From positions 296,173 through 360,172 of the forward strand of contig NZ_JACHZE010000003.1 in the NCBI RefSeq assembly GCF_014193285.1: a DNA stretch of 64,000 nt, written 5' to 3'. The stretch's first letter is position 1; each line of letters starts with the position of its first letter. Below, piece by piece: positions 31,085 through 44,778 of this stretch. A program made the position numbers and the translations under genes. This DNA is from Atlantibacter sp. RC6. Lineage in GTDB: Bacteria; Pseudomonadota; Gammaproteobacteria; Enterobacterales; Enterobacteriaceae. The notes beneath the pieces are model-generated. The model worked only from the letters and a program-made list of their open reading frames with translations, had not been told where the DNA came from and made no database searches.

Positions 31085-32837
31085 CTGTTCCCTCTGCTTG
31101 ATTGATTACAAATTCACTTTTTTCGCCCGTCGCCAGGGCATCTGGTTCGATATTCATGGTGCGTAATACGCCGCCCATAATGGCTCCGAACACCGGTGCA
31201 GATACGGCACCACCGTAATATTTACCTGCCTGCGGGTCGTTGATGACCACCACCAGCGCAAAGCGCGGATGGCTCGCCGGTGCGACGCCCGCGGTGTAGG
31301 CAATGTATTTGTTGATATAGCGCCCGTCCGGGCCGACCTTTTTCGCCGTACCGGTCTTGATGGCGATGCGGTAACCCTTGATTGCCGCTTTCACGCCGCC
31401 GCCGCCAGGCAGCGCCACGCTTTCCATCATATGCACCACGGTACGCACGACGGATTCATTGAAAATGCGCTCGCCGGGAACCGGCGGATCGACTTTGGTG
31501 ATCGACAGCGGACGGTAGATCCCGTAGCTGCCAATCGTTGCGTAGACTCGCGCTAACTGTAACGGCGTTACCATTAGCCCGTAGCCGAAAGAGAAGGTGG
31601 CCCTCTCTATGTCAGACCACCGTTGTTTTTGAGGATATAAGCCACTGCGTTCTCCGACCAACCCCAAATTGGTCGCTTTACCCAGTCCAAAACGTGAGTA
31701 AGTATCTACTAACGCTGAGGACGGCATCGCTAACGCCAGCTTTGAAACACCGACGTTACTCGACTTCTGTAACACCCCGGTCAGGGTTAATTCGCTGTAG
31801 CGCGCCACGTCTTTGATCTCATGACCATTGATGCGGTACGGCACAGTATTCAGTACGGTATTTTCATTGACCACGCCGCGCTGGAGGGCCGTCATCACCA
31901 CCATCGGCTTCACCGTTGAACCCGGTTCGAAGACGTCGGTGATGGTGCGGTTACGCATAATGTCTTTCGGCGTGCCCGAGATGTTATTCGGGTTATAAGA
32001 GGGGCTGTTGGCCATGGCCAGCACTTCGCCGGTGTTCACATCCACCAATACGGCACTCCCGGACTCGGCTTTGTTGAACGCCACGGCGTTGTTCAGTTCG
32101 CGGTAAACCAGCGCCTGTAAACGCTCATCAATACTTAGCGCCAGGTTGTGCGCCGCCTGGCTGTCAGTAGAAGAGATGTCTTCAATCACGCGGCCATAGC
32201 GGTCTTTACGCACAATACGCTCGCCTGGCTGGCCGGTAAGCCATTTATCGAAGCTTTTTTCAACGCCTTCAATCCCCTGGCTATCCACGTTAGTAAAGCC
32301 AATGAGGTGAGCGGTCACTTCGCCCGACGGGTAGTAACGACGAGATTCATCGCGCAGATGGATACCGGGGAGTTTAAGCTTTTTGATGTAATCGCCGATG
32401 TCCGGATTCACCTGACGGGCAAGGTAGATAAAGCGCCCTTTCGGGTTGGCGTTGATTCGCGACGCCAGTTGGTCCAGCGGCAGCTTCAGGGCATCGGAAA
32501 GCGCTTTCCAGCGGTTATCGAGCGTAATACCGCCCGCGTCGTGCAGTTCTTTAGGATCGGCCCATACTGCCCTGACCGGCACGCTGACCGCCAGTGGGCG
32601 GCCGGAACGGTCGGTAATCAGTCCGCGGGACGTCGCCACTTCCTGGACGCGTAGCGAGCGCATATCGCCCTGGCGCACCAGCATATCGGGCGCAATAATT
32701 TGCAGCCAGGCCACGCGCGCCAGCAGGAAAGAGAGCGCCAGCAAGATACACCCGCAGAGCAACGCAAAACGCCAACCTATAAAGTTGGCCTGTTCTTCCT
32801 GGCGTTTCGGTTTAAGCGTTTTTGCCGCTGCTCTCAT
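31071..32837 (-). CDS. ftsI: Septal transpeptidase PBP3
   Basis: Class B penicillin-binding protein that crosslinks septal peptidoglycan with FtsW. 588 residues. Short cytoplasmic N-terminus, one membrane helix at about 24-44, pedestal domain, then the transpeptidase domain with STVK at 307-310 (catalytic Ser307), SSN in QKSSNVG near 359-361, and KTGT near 494-497. The C-terminal tail after [10 protein letters not shown] is probably removed, as Prc does in E. coli. Confidence 0.97.
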   Translation of the reverse strand: MRAAAKTLKPKRQEEQANFIGWRFALLCGCILLALSFLLARVAWLQIIAPDMLVRQGDMRSLRVQEVATSRGLITDRSGRPLAVSVPVRAVWADPKELHDAGGITLDNRWKALSDALKLPLDQLASRINANPKGRFIYLARQVNPDIGDYIKKLKLPGIHLRDESRRYYPSGEVTAHLIGFTNVDSQGIEGVEKSFDKWLTGQPGERIVRKDRYGRVIEDISSTDSQAAHNLALSIDERLQALVYRELNNAVAFNKAESGSAVLVDVNTGEVLAMANSPSYNPNNISGTPKDIMRNRTITDVFEPGSTVKPMVVMTALQRGVVNENTVLNTVPYRINGHEIKDVARYSELTLTGVLQKSSNVGVSKLALAMPSSALVDTYSRFGLGKATNLGLVGERSGLYPQKQRWSDIERATFSFGYGLMVTPLQLARVYATIGSYGIYRPLSITKVDPPVPGERIFNESVVRTVVHMMESVALPGGGGVKAAIKGYRIAIKTGTAKKVGPDGRYINKYIAYTAGVAPASHPRFALVVVINDPQAGKYYGGAVSAPVFGAIMGGVLRTMNIEPDALATGEKSEFVINQAEGTGGRS

Positions 32838-32852
32838 GCCTGCTGTAAATCC

Positions 32853-33218
32853 TTATTTCTGAACCACGATATTTTCCTGGGATGGATCGACATGCTGCAA
32901 CTGCAGCTTTTCAGTGGCGATCCGCTCGACCCGGCTGTGGTCGCCGAGCGCGTTTTCTTCAAGGATCAGGTTGCGCCATTCGATATCCAGCGCATCCCGC
33001 TCCAGCACCAGTTGCTCACGTTGCGCCGTCAGAAGACGGGTATGGTGAGCGGTGGTCACCACGGAAATCGCGGTGACGATGATAATAATGAACAAGCAGA
33101 GTGGCAGTTTCCCGTGTCGCAACAGATCGCTGCCGATCACGCCAGGCAAGGCATGGCGCTCGTTGCTTCCTAACGATCCGGTAACTTTGCTGAGGGTCTC
33201 CGTCACTCTGCCGATCAT
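32853..33218 (-). CDS. ftsL: Cell division protein FtsL
   Basis: Small bitopic divisome protein that forms a coiled coil with FtsB. 121 residues: basic/polar cytoplasmic part, one membrane helix at about 36-56 ([17 protein letters not shown]), then a periplasmic heptad pattern with leucines ([19 protein letters not shown]). The start overlaps the rsmH stop by 4 bases. Confidence 0.95.
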   Translation of the reverse strand: MIGRVTETLSKVTGSLGSNERHALPGVIGSDLLRHGKLPLCLFIIIIVTAISVVTTAHHTRLLTAQREQLVLERDALDIEWRNLILEENALGDHSRVERIATEKLQLQHVDPSQENIVVQK

Positions 33219-34156
33219 GCGTTCGTCCTCTCTGCTATACGCAGCACTGAACTACGGGCACGTGGATTTTCCGCCACTTCTTCTTCGCCCGGCATTAACT
33301 TGCCTAATGCTCGTAAATGACGACCGCCCAGTTTACTGAGTTGCGCTTCCGTCATCGGGATCCCTGCGGGCACCTGGGGGCCACGGCTTTGCTCGCGCAT
33401 AAAGCGTTTGACCAGCCGATCCTCCAGCGAGTGGAAACTGATGACAGAAAGGCGTCCTCCCGGAGCCAGTACGTCAAGCGAGCCTTTTAGCGCCAGCTCG
33501 ATCTCCTCGAGTTCACTGTTCACCCAAATACGCACCGCCTGAAACGTGCGGGTCGCCGGGTGCTTAAATTTGTCTTTTACCGGCGTCGCTGCCGCCACCA
33601 CGTCCGCTAACTCTTTGGTGCGGGTCATCGGCTGTTCGCGGTTACGCTCAACGATGGCGCGCGCGATGCGTTTCGCAAAGCGCTCTTCACCATAGGTTTT
33701 CAGTACCCAGGTGATGTCGCTCTCTTCTGCCGAGAGTAGCCATTCAGCGGCGGATTGCCCGCGAGTCGGGTCCATCCGCATGTCCAGCGGCCCGTCGCGC
33801 ATAAAGGAGAAACCGCGCTCTGCGTCGTCAAGCTGCGGTGAAGAAACGCCAAGATCGAGAAGGATACCGTCGATCTTCCCCTGAAGATCGCGATCACGCA
33901 CGTAGTCCGCCAGCGCAGAAAACGGACCATGTACAATAGAAAAGCGCGGATCGTCGATGGCGTTTGCGGCTTCAATAGCCTGAGGATCGCGATCGATCGC
34001 CATCAGCCGGCCTTCCGGCCCGAGCTGGGACAAAATCAAACGTGAGTGACCACCGCGACCAAATGTGCCATCGATGTAGATGCCATCAGGACGAATATTC
34101 AGGCCATTAACGGCCTCGTCGAGCAGCACCGTTTTATGTTTATAGTTTTCCATCAT
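33215..34156 (-). CDS. rsmH: 16S rRNA (cytosine-1402-N4)-methyltransferase
   Basis: Methylates N4 of C1402 in 16S rRNA (formerly mraW). 313 residues. SAM site [11 protein letters not shown] near 28-38, [10 protein letters not shown] near 51-60, [21 protein letters not shown] near 97, and the C-terminal [15 protein letters not shown]. It begins three bases after mraZ, so it is the second gene of the dcw operon. Confidence 0.97.
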   Translation of the reverse strand: MMENYKHKTVLLDEAVNGLNIRPDGIYIDGTFGRGGHSRLILSQLGPEGRLMAIDRDPQAIEAANAIDDPRFSIVHGPFSALADYVRDRDLQGKIDGILLDLGVSSPQLDDAERGFSFMRDGPLDMRMDPTRGQSAAEWLLSAEESDITWVLKTYGEERFAKRIARAIVERNREQPMTRTKELADVVAAATPVKDKFKHPATRTFQAVRIWVNSELEEIELALKGSLDVLAPGGRLSVISFHSLEDRLVKRFMREQSRGPQVPAGIPMTEAQLSKLGGRHLRALGKLMPGEEEVAENPRARSSVLRIAERTNA

Positions 34157-34159
34157 TTT

Positions 34160-34618
34160 TTATAAGGACAAATCCTGCAATCGCTCTGACATCACTTCAG
34201 AGGAGGACTGCTCTGCGTCTATGTCTTCCTTGACACGTTGATACCAGGCCGTTTCGTCCCACAGCTCAAACTTATTGAACTGCCCGACCAGCATCACTTG
34301 TTTGGTAAGTCCGGCATGCTGCCTCAACACGGGGGTCAACAGCAGTCGTCCGGCACTGTCCATCTGACATTCACTGGCATGCCCTAACAACAGCCGCTGC
34401 ACACGGCGTTCATTGGGATTCATGCTCGACAGACGCGATAGCTTTTGTTCAATCACTTCCCATTCAGGAAGCGTATAAAGCAGCAGGCAGGGGTGATGGA
34501 TGTCGATGGTGCAAACCATCTGACCAGCAGCGGTCTCGATCAGTTGTTCCCTGTAGCGGGTAGGCACCGATAAGCGCCCTTTACTGTCGAGGTTTACTAA
34601 CGAAGCGCCACGGAACAT
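34160..34618 (-). CDS. mraZ: Transcriptional regulator MraZ
   Basis: AbrB-like DNA-binding protein, a ring-shaped oligomer that represses its own dcw promoter. 152 residues from ATG 34618, as E. coli; a longer frame to 34672 would cross the promoter and is rejected. The two half-domains show the [14 protein letters not shown] and [14 protein letters not shown] motifs at about 11-24 and 92-105. First gene of the 15-gene mraZ-ftsZ series, with GTGAGG upstream. Confidence 0.97.
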   Translation of the reverse strand: MFRGASLVNLDSKGRLSVPTRYREQLIETAAGQMVCTIDIHHPCLLLYTLPEWEVIEQKLSRLSSMNPNERRVQRLLLGHASECQMDSAGRLLLTPVLRQHAGLTKQVMLVGQFNKFELWDETAWYQRVKEDIDAEQSSSEVMSERLQDLSL

Positions 34619-34646
34619 GCCAGCCTCACCCTGATAAGCCCCTTTC

Positions 34647-34709
34647 CACCACAATATCCCACAAATTCCCACATTAGGGAGTGTACGGAGCGGAGGAAAA
34701 GCTTGTCAA
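34647..34709 (-). promoter_or_regulatory. dcw promoter Pmra with three MraZ boxes
   Basis: Minus-strand -35 TTGACA (34709-34704) and -10 TACACT (34685-34680) with an 18-base spacer. Immediately downstream come three repeats in exact 10-base steps: TGGGA (34671-34667), TGGGA (34661-34657) and TGGTG (34651-34647). This is the known MraZ-binding pattern; the third copy is imperfect. The boxes cover the likely transcript start and early leader, consistent with repression. Confidence 0.88.
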
Positions 34710-35140
34710 GCCAGCACCGGTGCTGGAATTAACAAATTATCCGTTCCTGAGGAGGAGAAGTGCTAATTTAAAAAGCTGCGTTTAAAGCGAGGCAAAATTA
34801 ACGTCATGAATATTTGTAAGAAAAATGGCGAATAAACCGGGAGGGGTAAAATCGACTATTTACGTACAAAAAAACTACAAAGTGCCGAGTTTGCGACGCG
34901 AGCGGCATTTTAAGGCAATTCATGCGGGCTGAACAGCGACTCCTGGCGTGTGGCGGTGTGATTCAGACTAACTTGCGATAAAAATTGCGTTATTTATCGG
35001 CATGGTTACGCCGTGCAGATGTTACAAAATGATTCATAGGAAATATTAATTTACTGCTTATCGGATATTAATCCTACATTTGAAGCCGTTATTTAATAAT
35101 TTAAGAAATACGCACTTTAAGTACGGAATAATCCGAATAT
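34710..35140. other. Intergenic region between the dcw promoter and cra
   Basis: About 430 mostly A+T-rich bases. An imperfect dyad CCAGCACCGGTGCTGG overlies 34711-34726 just upstream of the dcw -35. I see no open frame with a ribosome site and no further clear promoter. E. coli also has a long spacer here. Confidence 0.5.
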
Positions 35141-35141
35141 T

Positions 35142-35167
35142 AAAAAAGGCAGCCCGAGCTGCCTTTA
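35142..35167 (-). terminator. cra terminator
   Basis: On the minus strand AAAGGCAGC (35166-35158) pairs with GCTGCCTTT (35153-35145) around a short CTCGG-type loop, then continues into T residues. It lies 9 bases after the cra stop. Confidence 0.87.
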
Positions 35168-35175
35168 TGTGGGAA

Positions 35176-36180
35176 TTAACGACGGCTGAGACTGCCGCGC
35201 TTATACAGATTACGCCGGATCCGCGTAAGCCCAGGTTTCGGTTTACGCGGCTCGTCAAGGCTGGCAAGCACCAGTTCCAGCACGCGTTCCGCCACATCGC
35301 GATGACGTTGCGCCACTGCGAGCACCGGGCATTGCAGGAAATCGAGCAGTTCATTATCCCCGAAGGTGGCGATAGCCAGATCGGTTGGCAAACGTCCTTC
35401 ACGTTTCAGCGTGACATCCATCACCCCTTGCAGTAAAGCAAAGGAGGTGGTGAACAGCGCCTGAGGCATCGGGTGCGTTTCCAGCCATTTTTCGAAAAGC
35501 TGCGCCGCCGCCTCTCTTTCATAACTGTTGGCATACAGATAATGCACTTCCCGGGGATCGTCTTTCCACGCGGCGCGGAAACCCTGCTCGCGTAAAAAAC
35601 TCACCGACAGCTCCGGGAGTGCCCCCATATACAGCACGGTTTGCGCCGGGAATTTGCGTAATTCGCCAGCCAGCATTTCCGCATCATCCTGATCGGCACC
35701 CACTACGCTTGTGAAATGCTCGCGATCTAACGCGCGATCCAGCGCGACGATGGGGAACGAATTATTAGCCCAGCGTTGATAGAACGGATGCTCAGGCGGT
35801 AAAGAAGTGGAAACGATAATGGCGTCAACCTGACGCTGTAGCAGGTGCTCAATGCAGCGCATCTCGTTATCAGGCTGATCTTCCGAGCAGGCGATCAGCA
35901 GCTGATAGCCGCGCTGACGAGCCTGGCGCTCAAGATAATTGGCAATACGCGTGTAGCTGGTGTTTTCAAGATCGGGGATCACTAAGCCGATTGAGCGCGT
36001 TCTGCCTGCACGCAATCCCGCCGCCACCGCGTTTGGGTGGTAGTTATGCTCACGCACGACCGCCATCACTTTTTCGACAGTTTTATCGCTCACACGATAC
36101 TGTCGGGCTTTTCCATTAATGACGTAGCTCGCCGTTGTGCGCGATACCCCTGCCAGTCGCGCGATTTCATCCAGTTTCAC
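35176..36180 (-). CDS. cra: Catabolite repressor/activator Cra (FruR)
   Basis: LacI-family regulator that switches carbon flow between glycolysis and gluconeogenesis in response to fructose phosphates. 334 residues, equal to E. coli. N-terminal helix-turn-helix [20 protein letters not shown] at 1-20 with the hinge at 45-60, then a periplasmic-binding-like core ([14 protein letters not shown] near 63-76). Transcribed alone, between ilvH and mraZ. Confidence 0.96.
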   Translation of the reverse strand: MKLDEIARLAGVSRTTASYVINGKARQYRVSDKTVEKVMAVVREHNYHPNAVAAGLRAGRTRSIGLVIPDLENTSYTRIANYLERQARQRGYQLLIACSEDQPDNEMRCIEHLLQRQVDAIIVSTSLPPEHPFYQRWANNSFPIVALDRALDREHFTSVVGADQDDAEMLAGELRKFPAQTVLYMGALPELSVSFLREQGFRAAWKDDPREVHYLYANSYEREAAAQLFEKWLETHPMPQALFTTSFALLQGVMDVTLKREGRLPTDLAIATFGDNELLDFLQCPVLAVAQRHRDVAERVLELVLASLDEPRKPKPGLTRIRRNLYKRGSLSRR

Positions 36181-36303
36181 AATTGCCCCTTAGTGAATGA
36201 CATACTCCATAGCCTTATTAGGGTTATAGCAAAATTCATAACATCTAAACGCAGAATAATACCCTGAGCAACTGCTTTTGCGCGCTCTTGCTGGCGTTCA
36301 GGC

Positions 36304-36336
36304 AAAAAAAAAGCCCGGTGAGACATGGCCGGGCTT
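36304..36336 (-). terminator. ilvIH terminator
   Basis: Minus-strand AAGCCCGG (36336-36329) pairs with CCGGGCTT (36318-36311) around a 10-base loop and is followed by nine T (A-run 36304-36312). Confidence 0.9.
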
Positions 36337-36358
36337 GTCACTCTCTTTCTGTTTCGCG

Positions 36359-36850
36359 TTAGCGCATGATCTTATCACCACGCGACAACCCAACCACGCC
36401 GGAGCGGGCGACTTCGACAATTTTCGCCACATCGCGAACGGTGGCGAGGAACGCATCCAGTTTATCGCTGGTGCCTGCCAACTGCACGGTATACATCGAC
36501 GGGGTCACATCGATAATCGATCCGCGGAAAATTTCGGTGTTGCGTTTGACTTCATCACGGCCATAGCCGCTGGCCTGAATTTTCACCAGCATGATCTCAC
36601 GTTCGACGTGCGCGCCCTGCCCCAGTTCATTTACGCGCAGTACATCCACCAGCTTATGCAGCTGTTTTTCGATCTGCTCAAGAACCTTGGCATCGCCCAC
36701 CGTCTGGATGGTCATGCGTGACAGCGTAGGATCTTCCGTCGGCGCGACGGTCAGGCTTTCAATGTTATAGCCGCGCTGGGAGAACAACCCAATCACCCGT
36801 GACAACGCGCCCGATTCGTTTTCCAGTAACACAGATAGTATCCGGCGCAT
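36359..36850 (-). CDS. ilvH: Acetolactate synthase III, small subunit
   Basis: Regulatory subunit of AHAS III giving valine feedback inhibition. 163 residues from ATG 36850, as in E. coli. N-terminal ACT domain ([20 protein letters not shown], with the valine-binding loop) and a C-terminal IlvH domain. GAGGACA precedes the ATG, inside the end of ilvI; only two bases separate the genes. Confidence 0.97.
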   Translation of the reverse strand: MRRILSVLLENESGALSRVIGLFSQRGYNIESLTVAPTEDPTLSRMTIQTVGDAKVLEQIEKQLHKLVDVLRVNELGQGAHVEREIMLVKIQASGYGRDEVKRNTEIFRGSIIDVTPSMYTVQLAGTSDKLDAFLATVRDVAKIVEVARSGVVGLSRGDKIMR

Positions 36851-36852
36851 GC

Positions 36853-38577
36853 TTATGTCCTCTCCGTTTTGCTTAACCACATTTCATCCATCCCGCCGCC
36901 ACGAATATGCATCGGATAAACGTGCTCGGTGCCATCCACGGTCACATCGACAAACACCAGGCGGTTATTGCGCACCTGCTCCAGGGCTTCGCTTAATTTG
37001 CTCTTAAGCTCATCGGGGCGGGTGATGTTAATGCCCACATGCCCGTAGGCCTGTGCAAGGCGGGCGAAGTCCGGCAGCGACTCCATATAGGATTGTGAAT
37101 GGCGGCCAGAATAGATCATGTCCTGCCACTGCTTCACCATGCCGAGATAGCGGTTGTTAAGGTTTAATACCAGCACCGGCAGTTCATATTGCAGCGCGGT
37201 TGACAGCTCCTGGATGTTCATCTGGATACTGCCATCCCCGGTCACGCAAATTACCGTCTCATTCGGCAGCGCCAGCTTAACGCCCAGCGCCGCAGGCAAA
37301 CCGAATCCCATGGTGCCGAGGCCGCCGGAATTTATCCAACGGCGCGGTTTATCGAAAGCGTAATAAAGAGCAGCGAACATCTGATGCTGGCCAACATCTG
37401 AGGTCACATACGCATCGCCGTGGGTTAAACGATGAATAGCTTCTATCACCGCCTGAGGTTTGATGCTCTCCCCTGAGGTGTTGTAACTCAGGCACTTGCG
37501 CGCCCGCCAGACGTCAATTTGCTGCCACCAGTCGCGGATATCATCCAGCGACTGGGAGCCTTCTTCCTGCTCCAGCAGTTCCAGCATTTGCTCCAACACC
37601 AGCCCCGCGTCGCCCACGATAGGAATATCGGCGGATACCGTTTTAGAAATCGACGCCGGATCGATATCGATATGCAGCACCGTGGCATTCGGGCAGTACT
37701 TCGCCAGATTGTTGGTGGTGCGATCGTCAAAACGCACCCCGACGGCGAAAATCACGTCAGAGTGGTGCATCGTCATATTGGCTTCGTAGGTGCCATGCAT
37801 GCCCAACATGCCTAATGACTGACGATGCGTACCGGGAAACGCTCCCAGCCCCATTAATGAAGAGGCGACAGGCAGGTTGAGTTTTTCAACCAGACGGCGC
37901 AGCGGCGCGTCGCAACCAGAATTAATCGCGCCGCCGCCGACATACAGCACCGGCTTTTTCGCGGCCAGCAATGTCTGGAGAGCGCGTTTGATTTGCCCTT
38001 TATGGCCCTGGGTGGTGGGATTGTAGGAGCGCATACTGACGGACTCGGGCCAGACGTACGGCATCTTTTTCGCCGGGTTAAGAATATCTTTCGGCAAATC
38101 GACCACCACCGGGCCAGGGCGGCCGCTGGCGGCCAGCCAAAAGGCTTTCTTTAATACGGTTGGGATATCTTCGGTTTGTTTCACCAGAAAGCTGTGTTTC
38201 ACCACCGGGCGCGAGATGCCCACCATGTCGCATTCCTGGAAGGAGTCATAGCCGATCAGCGATGTCGCCACCTGGCCGGACAGCACAACTAAAGGAATGG
38301 AATCCATATAGGCGGTTGCGATACCGGTAATGGCGTTGGTTGCACCGGGGCCAGATGTCACCAGCACCACGCCAACTTCGCCAGTCGCGCGGGCCAGACC
38401 ATCGGCCATATGGACAGCAGCTTGTTCATGCCGCACCAGTATATGGTCAATCCCGCCAATCGTATGTAGCGCGTCATAGATATCCAGCACGGCCCCACCG
38501 GGGTAACCGAATACCTGTTTCACGCCCTGGTCGATCAGCGATTGCACCACCATCTCGGCTCCAGACAACATCTCCAT
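36853..38577 (-). CDS. ilvI: Acetolactate synthase III, large subunit
   Basis: ThDP- and FAD-dependent enzyme for the first common step to valine, leucine and isoleucine. 574 residues from the second of two adjacent ATG codons (38577); the first (38580) sits too close to [18 protein letters not shown] is the N-terminal signature, Glu47 in [10 protein letters not shown] is the catalytic glutamate, and [15 protein letters not shown] near 445 with the following N is the ThDP motif. Confidence 0.97.
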   Translation of the reverse strand: MEMLSGAEMVVQSLIDQGVKQVFGYPGGAVLDIYDALHTIGGIDHILVRHEQAAVHMADGLARATGEVGVVLVTSGPGATNAITGIATAYMDSIPLVVLSGQVATSLIGYDSFQECDMVGISRPVVKHSFLVKQTEDIPTVLKKAFWLAASGRPGPVVVDLPKDILNPAKKMPYVWPESVSMRSYNPTTQGHKGQIKRALQTLLAAKKPVLYVGGGAINSGCDAPLRRLVEKLNLPVASSLMGLGAFPGTHRQSLGMLGMHGTYEANMTMHHSDVIFAVGVRFDDRTTNNLAKYCPNATVLHIDIDPASISKTVSADIPIVGDAGLVLEQMLELLEQEEGSQSLDDIRDWWQQIDVWRARKCLSYNTSGESIKPQAVIEAIHRLTHGDAYVTSDVGQHQMFAALYYAFDKPRRWINSGGLGTMGFGLPAALGVKLALPNETVICVTGDGSIQMNIQELSTALQYELPVLVLNLNNRYLGMVKQWQDMIYSGRHSQSYMESLPDFARLAQAYGHVGINITRPDELKSKLSEALEQVRNNRLVFVDVTVDGTEHVYPMHIRGGGMDEMWLSKTERT

Positions 38578-38889
38578 CATTTGCCTCCAGGCTTTTATTT
38601 TCTATCAACGGCGGAAATCATATTCTCGCCGTCGCGATGTGCTTTTTTATATCTCATACCATAACCGCTCGGGATCGGGCAGGCAATTAACCCGCCATGG
38701 ACGCCTCCATCGCGTTTTTTTTCTCCCGACCAGGCAAATTACGTGGATGAATGAGAAATCCCTGGCAGAAGCGAATGTCATGGCGGGATATTTTATAAGT
38801 GTTGAAGATTACAGTGGGAGATCAAGCAAAACGGGGAAAGTCAGTGGCAGAGGGACGCAGCAGAATAATTCGCTGGTAATGATATAAAA
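38578..38889. promoter_or_regulatory. ilvIH upstream control region with a strong Lrp-type site
   Basis: The 300 bases between ilvI and leuO must hold the ilvIH promoter, which I cannot place exactly. CAGAATAATTCGCTG at 38861-38875 matches the Lrp consensus YAGHAWATTWTDCTR at 13 of 15 positions. ilvIH activation by Lrp through several upstream sites is established in E. coli, so a distal Lrp site here fits. Other Lrp sites are likely but not clear by eye. Confidence 0.6.
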
Positions 38890-38922
38890 AACAGCAAAAC
38901 CGAATGGCTGCCCATTCGGTTT
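38890..38922 (-). terminator. leuO terminator
   Basis: A perfect 11-bp stem AAACCGAATGG (38897-38907) / CCATTCGGTTT (38912-38922) with a 4-base loop. Read leftward it continues into T-rich sequence. It lies 12 bases after the leuO stop. Confidence 0.85.
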
Positions 38923-38934
38923 ATCGCCCTTTTG

Positions 38935-39879
38935 TTACCTTTTACAAATAGTAATAAGCAACTCTTCCATCCATTGATGGCCTTTGTCACGCCCTGCCGC
39001 TTCATGCCATGACAGATAGCAGGTACGTCTGTTGAGTTCCAGGGGCAGTGGCAGAATATCGAGACTAAGCGTTGAAATAAATTCTTCTGCCAACCAGCGA
39101 GGTGCGATGGCAATCAGGTTAGTTTGCGACACCACATTCAGGACGCTGGTCATTGCCATGCCCTGATACGCAATAACGCTTTGTTTTTCCGGGGTGTCAT
39201 ACCAGGGCGCACTAAATGAGCCAAAACGCTCTAACGCCACAACCGCGTGTTGCTCACGATAAACGCCCTGCTCATGAGTCAACTCTTTCTTGCGAGGATG
39301 GGCTTTACTGCAGACCAAAACCATCTCATCTTCAAATAAAGGCACACATGAAAATTCAGGGCGACGGAATAGATCGTAGCTAATAACAAATTCGGTTTCC
39401 TGATAGCGCAGCTGATGCTCAATATTCTGATTAAGAGAGGATTTAAATGCCAAATGAATATTAGGAGCAATGTTGGTCACGCTATTGTAAATAATCGACG
39501 TTAAGAGGTTATCTAACGGGCTGCACACGCAGAGATTAAATAAGCGTTCACTGCTCAGAGGTTCGAATCCGGAACCGGGCAGTTCATTTTGTACGAGCTG
39601 CAACGCCTGGCGGATAGAGCCAAACAGCTGACAGGCGCGCATCGTAGGCTGTATGCCCCGACCATAACGCACAAAAAGCTCGTCATTAAACATTACCTTA
39701 AGGCGGGATACCGCATTACTTACCGCAGGTTGAGACATACCAAGCAGATGCGCGGCACGGGTGATATTTTGTTCCTGCATGACGGCGTCGAAAACGGTCA
39801 GTAAATTGAGGTCTACCGAGCGCAATTGAGGTTTTAATCCTTCAGTCACGGGGAAATGTTCAATATTATTTTCAGGCAT
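38935..39879 (-). CDS. leuO: LysR-type regulator LeuO
   Basis: LysR-family pleiotropic regulator that competes with H-NS. 314 residues from ATG 39879 ([10 protein letters not shown]), with GGAG 9-10 bases upstream; the longer frame to 39945 is rejected because E. coli LeuO has the same 314-residue length. Winged helix at about 22-80: [20 protein letters not shown], then [16 protein letters not shown]. The C-terminal [14 protein letters not shown] is as in E. coli; the very N-terminus is divergent. Divergent from leuLABCD. Confidence 0.95.
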   Translation of the reverse strand: MPENNIEHFPVTEGLKPQLRSVDLNLLTVFDAVMQEQNITRAAHLLGMSQPAVSNAVSRLKVMFNDELFVRYGRGIQPTMRACQLFGSIRQALQLVQNELPGSGFEPLSSERLFNLCVCSPLDNLLTSIIYNSVTNIAPNIHLAFKSSLNQNIEHQLRYQETEFVISYDLFRRPEFSCVPLFEDEMVLVCSKAHPRKKELTHEQGVYREQHAVVALERFGSFSAPWYDTPEKQSVIAYQGMAMTSVLNVVSQTNLIAIAPRWLAEEFISTLSLDILPLPLELNRRTCYLSWHEAAGRDKGHQWMEELLITICKR

Positions 39880-40458
39880 AAACCACTCCAATGATACATT
39901 GTTACCCTTCCTGGCAACCTTATTGGAATGCACGCTATTGCGCATTCAGGAAAAGACAGCGTTAACTTATAAACAATCCAGAAAAGGATTTATTTGTACA
40001 TTACAGAACAAATCTTGTAAGGCCTACGCATAAACTTCAGGATGCCCCTTACAGTTTACAAGTCTACTCACGGTTCAATTTGTTATGGGTGTTAATCAAA
40101 ACATACTCTGTGAAAATTCTCAATAATTCACCGGATGAATTATCATTTTAGGATTATTAAAATATGGCATCCATTAAAATGTGCTCGATTTATACGAGTC
40201 GTTGGCACAGAAGTGCCACGTTATCTTTGGAAATATCTTAAATTATAATGAGTTCCTTAAATGTTTGTTGCGCCATTGATAAAAATCCTGATCTCAACAC
40301 AAGCGAGAGATTCACACGGAAGTCTTAAAATAAGATATTCACCCCTGCGAATAGCCACAAAATAATTGATTGTTGTTTTCCGTATTTTTTAGCACATTTC
40401 GCTAAATATAAACTTTGTGAATTCTTTACCGTCCATCACGGGTTACCCGAAAGAAAGG
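39880..40458. other. A+T-rich leuO-leuL spacer
   Basis: About 580 bases, clearly richer in A+T than the rest of the window, between the divergent leuO and leu operons. In E. coli/Salmonella this spacer carries H-NS and LeuO binding; A+T composition here is compatible with that, but no precise site is claimed. A small hairpin TGGCAC-AGAA-GTGCCA lies at 40203-40218. No credible reading frame was found. Confidence 0.5.
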
Positions 40459-40487
40459 TTGACACCTCCTCGCGAATCAAGTACCAC
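40459..40487 (+). promoter_or_regulatory. leuLABCD promoter
   Basis: TTGACA at 40459-40464 and TACCAC at 40482-40487 with a 17-base spacer. The -35 is perfect, the -10 weak. It lies 35 bases upstream of leuL. Confidence 0.7.
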
Positions 40488-40521
40488 TAAAAGCATCTAA
40501 ACGAATTCTGAGGCCTGATCA

Positions 40522-40605
40522 ATGATTCGCACCGTTCGCCTACTCGGTCTACTACTACTCAACGCATCTCTGCGCGGTAGACTGTTGGGCGGCATTCAGC
40601 GATAG
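40522..40605 (+). CDS. leuL: leu operon leader peptide
   Basis: 27-codon leader: M I R T V R L L G, then four consecutive leucine codons (CTA CTA CTA CTC, codons 10-13), then NASLRGR and a divergent end GGIQR. This matches the E. coli leader (28 residues, NASSLRGR). Nine of 27 residues are leucine, several by the rare CTA, which makes ribosome pausing sensitive to charged tRNA-Leu. GAGG lies 8 bases upstream. Confidence 0.93.
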   Translation: MIRTVRLLGLLLLNASLRGRLLGGIQR

Positions 40606-40631
40606 GTTGGATCAGGCCACAAGAGATAACG

Positions 40632-40658
40632 AAACCCGCGCACTGCGCGGGTTTTTTT
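40632..40658 (+). terminator. leu operon attenuator
   Basis: AACCCGCGC (40633-40641) pairs with GCGCGGGTT (40645-40653) around ACT, followed by seven T. The earlier segment around 40574-40590 (CGCGGTAGACTG) and later parts give room for the alternative antiterminator, which I did not resolve in detail. Confidence 0.88.
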
Positions 40659-40701
40659 ATGCTCGTCGCAGGCGCAGAAAACTAAAATAAGGACCGAATT
40701 C

Positions 40702-43364
<2,663 letters not shown>

Positions 43365-43366
43365 TC

Positions 43367-44767
43367 ATGGCCAGCACACTGTACCAAAAATTATTCGATG
43401 CCCACGTGGTGTATGAAGCAAAGGACGAAACGCCGCTGCTGTACATCGACCGCCATCTGGTGCATGAGGTCACGTCCCCGCAGGCGTTCGACGGTTTGCG
43501 CGCTCACGGGCGCCCGGTGCGCCAGCCGCGCAAAACCTTCGCTACCATGGATCACAACGTCTCGACGCAGACCAAAGACATCAACGCCTCCGGCGAGATG
43601 GCGCGCATCCAGATGCAGGAACTGATCAAAAACTGCAATGAATTCGGCGTCGAACTGTATGACCTGAACCACCCGTACCAGGGCATCGTGCATGTGATGG
43701 GCCCGGAGCAAGGCATCACCCTGCCCGGTATGACCATCGTTTGCGGTGACTCCCACACCGCCACCCACGGCGCGTTCGGCGCGCTGGCGTTTGGTATCGG
43801 TACTTCGGAAGTAGAACACGTTCTGGCGACCCAGACCCTGAAACAGGGCCGCGCCAAAACCATGAAGATTGAAGTCAACGGCACCGCCGCACCGGGCATC
43901 ACCGCTAAAGACATCGTACTGGCGATTATCGGTAAAACCGGTAGCGCAGGCGGCACGGGGCATGTGGTGGAATTTTGCGGCGACGCGATTACCGCGCTGA
44001 GCATGGAAGGCCGGATGACCCTGTGCAATATGGCGATTGAGATGGGCGCCAAAGCGGGCCTGGTCGCACCGGATGAAACCACGTTCAACTATGTGAAAGG
44101 CCGTCTGCACGCACCGAAAGGCAAAGACTTTGACGATGCCGTCGAGTACTGGAAAACCTTTAAAACTGACCCCGACGCGGTGTTCGATACGGTGGTCACG
44201 CTGGATGCCGCCGACATCGCGCCGCAGGTCACCTGGGGAACTAACCCCGGCCAGGTTATCTCGGTAACCGATCGCGTACCGGAACCCGCCTCCTTTGCCG
44301 ATCCGGTTGAGCGCGCCTCAGCGGAAAAAGCGCTGGCCTATATGGGCCTGCAGCCTGGCGTCCCCTTGACTGAAGTGGCGATTGATAAAGTGTTTATCGG
44401 CTCCTGCACCAACTCGCGGATTGAGGATTTGCGCGCCGCGGCGCAAATCGCCAAAGGGCGTAAAGTCGCGCCGGGCGTTCAGGCGCTGGTAGTGCCGGGC
44501 TCCGGGCCGGTAAAAGCCCAGGCGGAAGCCGAAGGTCTGGATAAGATCTTTATCGAAGCGGGTTTTGAGTGGCGTTTACCGGGCTGCTCGATGTGCCTGG
44601 CGATGAACAACGACCGCCTGAACCCGGGCGAACGCTGCGCCTCTACCAGCAACCGTAACTTTGAAGGCCGTCAGGGCCGCGGTGGCCGCACTCACCTGGT
44701 CAGCCCGGCGATGGCGGCAGCGGCGGCGGTAACCGGCCACTTCGCTGATATCCGCACACTGAAATAA
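43367..44767 (+). CDS. leuC: 3-isopropylmalate dehydratase large subunit
   Basis: [4Fe-4S] isomerase subunit of LeuCD. 466 residues. Cluster cysteines are in [11 protein letters not shown] (near 347) and [11 protein letters not shown] (near 407 and 410). Other aconitase-family motifs: [10 protein letters not shown] and [15 protein letters not shown]. Starts two bases after leuB. Confidence 0.97.
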   Translation: MASTLYQKLFDAHVVYEAKDETPLLYIDRHLVHEVTSPQAFDGLRAHGRPVRQPRKTFATMDHNVSTQTKDINASGEMARIQMQELIKNCNEFGVELYDLNHPYQGIVHVMGPEQGITLPGMTIVCGDSHTATHGAFGALAFGIGTSEVEHVLATQTLKQGRAKTMKIEVNGTAAPGITAKDIVLAIIGKTGSAGGTGHVVEFCGDAITALSMEGRMTLCNMAIEMGAKAGLVAPDETTFNYVKGRLHAPKGKDFDDAVEYWKTFKTDPDAVFDTVVTLDAADIAPQVTWGTNPGQVISVTDRVPEPASFADPVERASAEKALAYMGLQPGVPLTEVAIDKVFIGSCTNSRIEDLRAAAQIAKGRKVAPGVQALVVPGSGPVKAQAEAEGLDKIFIEAGFEWRLPGCSMCLAMNNDRLNPGERCASTSNRNFEGRQGRGGRTHLVSPAMAAAAAVTGHFADIRTLK

Positions 44768-44778
44768 GGAGCATCACC

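Noticed and set aside
34619-34672. 18-residue N-terminal extension of MraZ
   Set aside because: It overlaps the MraZ boxes and transcript start; E. coli MraZ starts at MFRGA.
40203-40218. Hairpin TGGCAC-AGAA-GTGCCA in the leuO-leuL spacer as a terminator
   Set aside because: Short stem without a following U-tract; could be chance.
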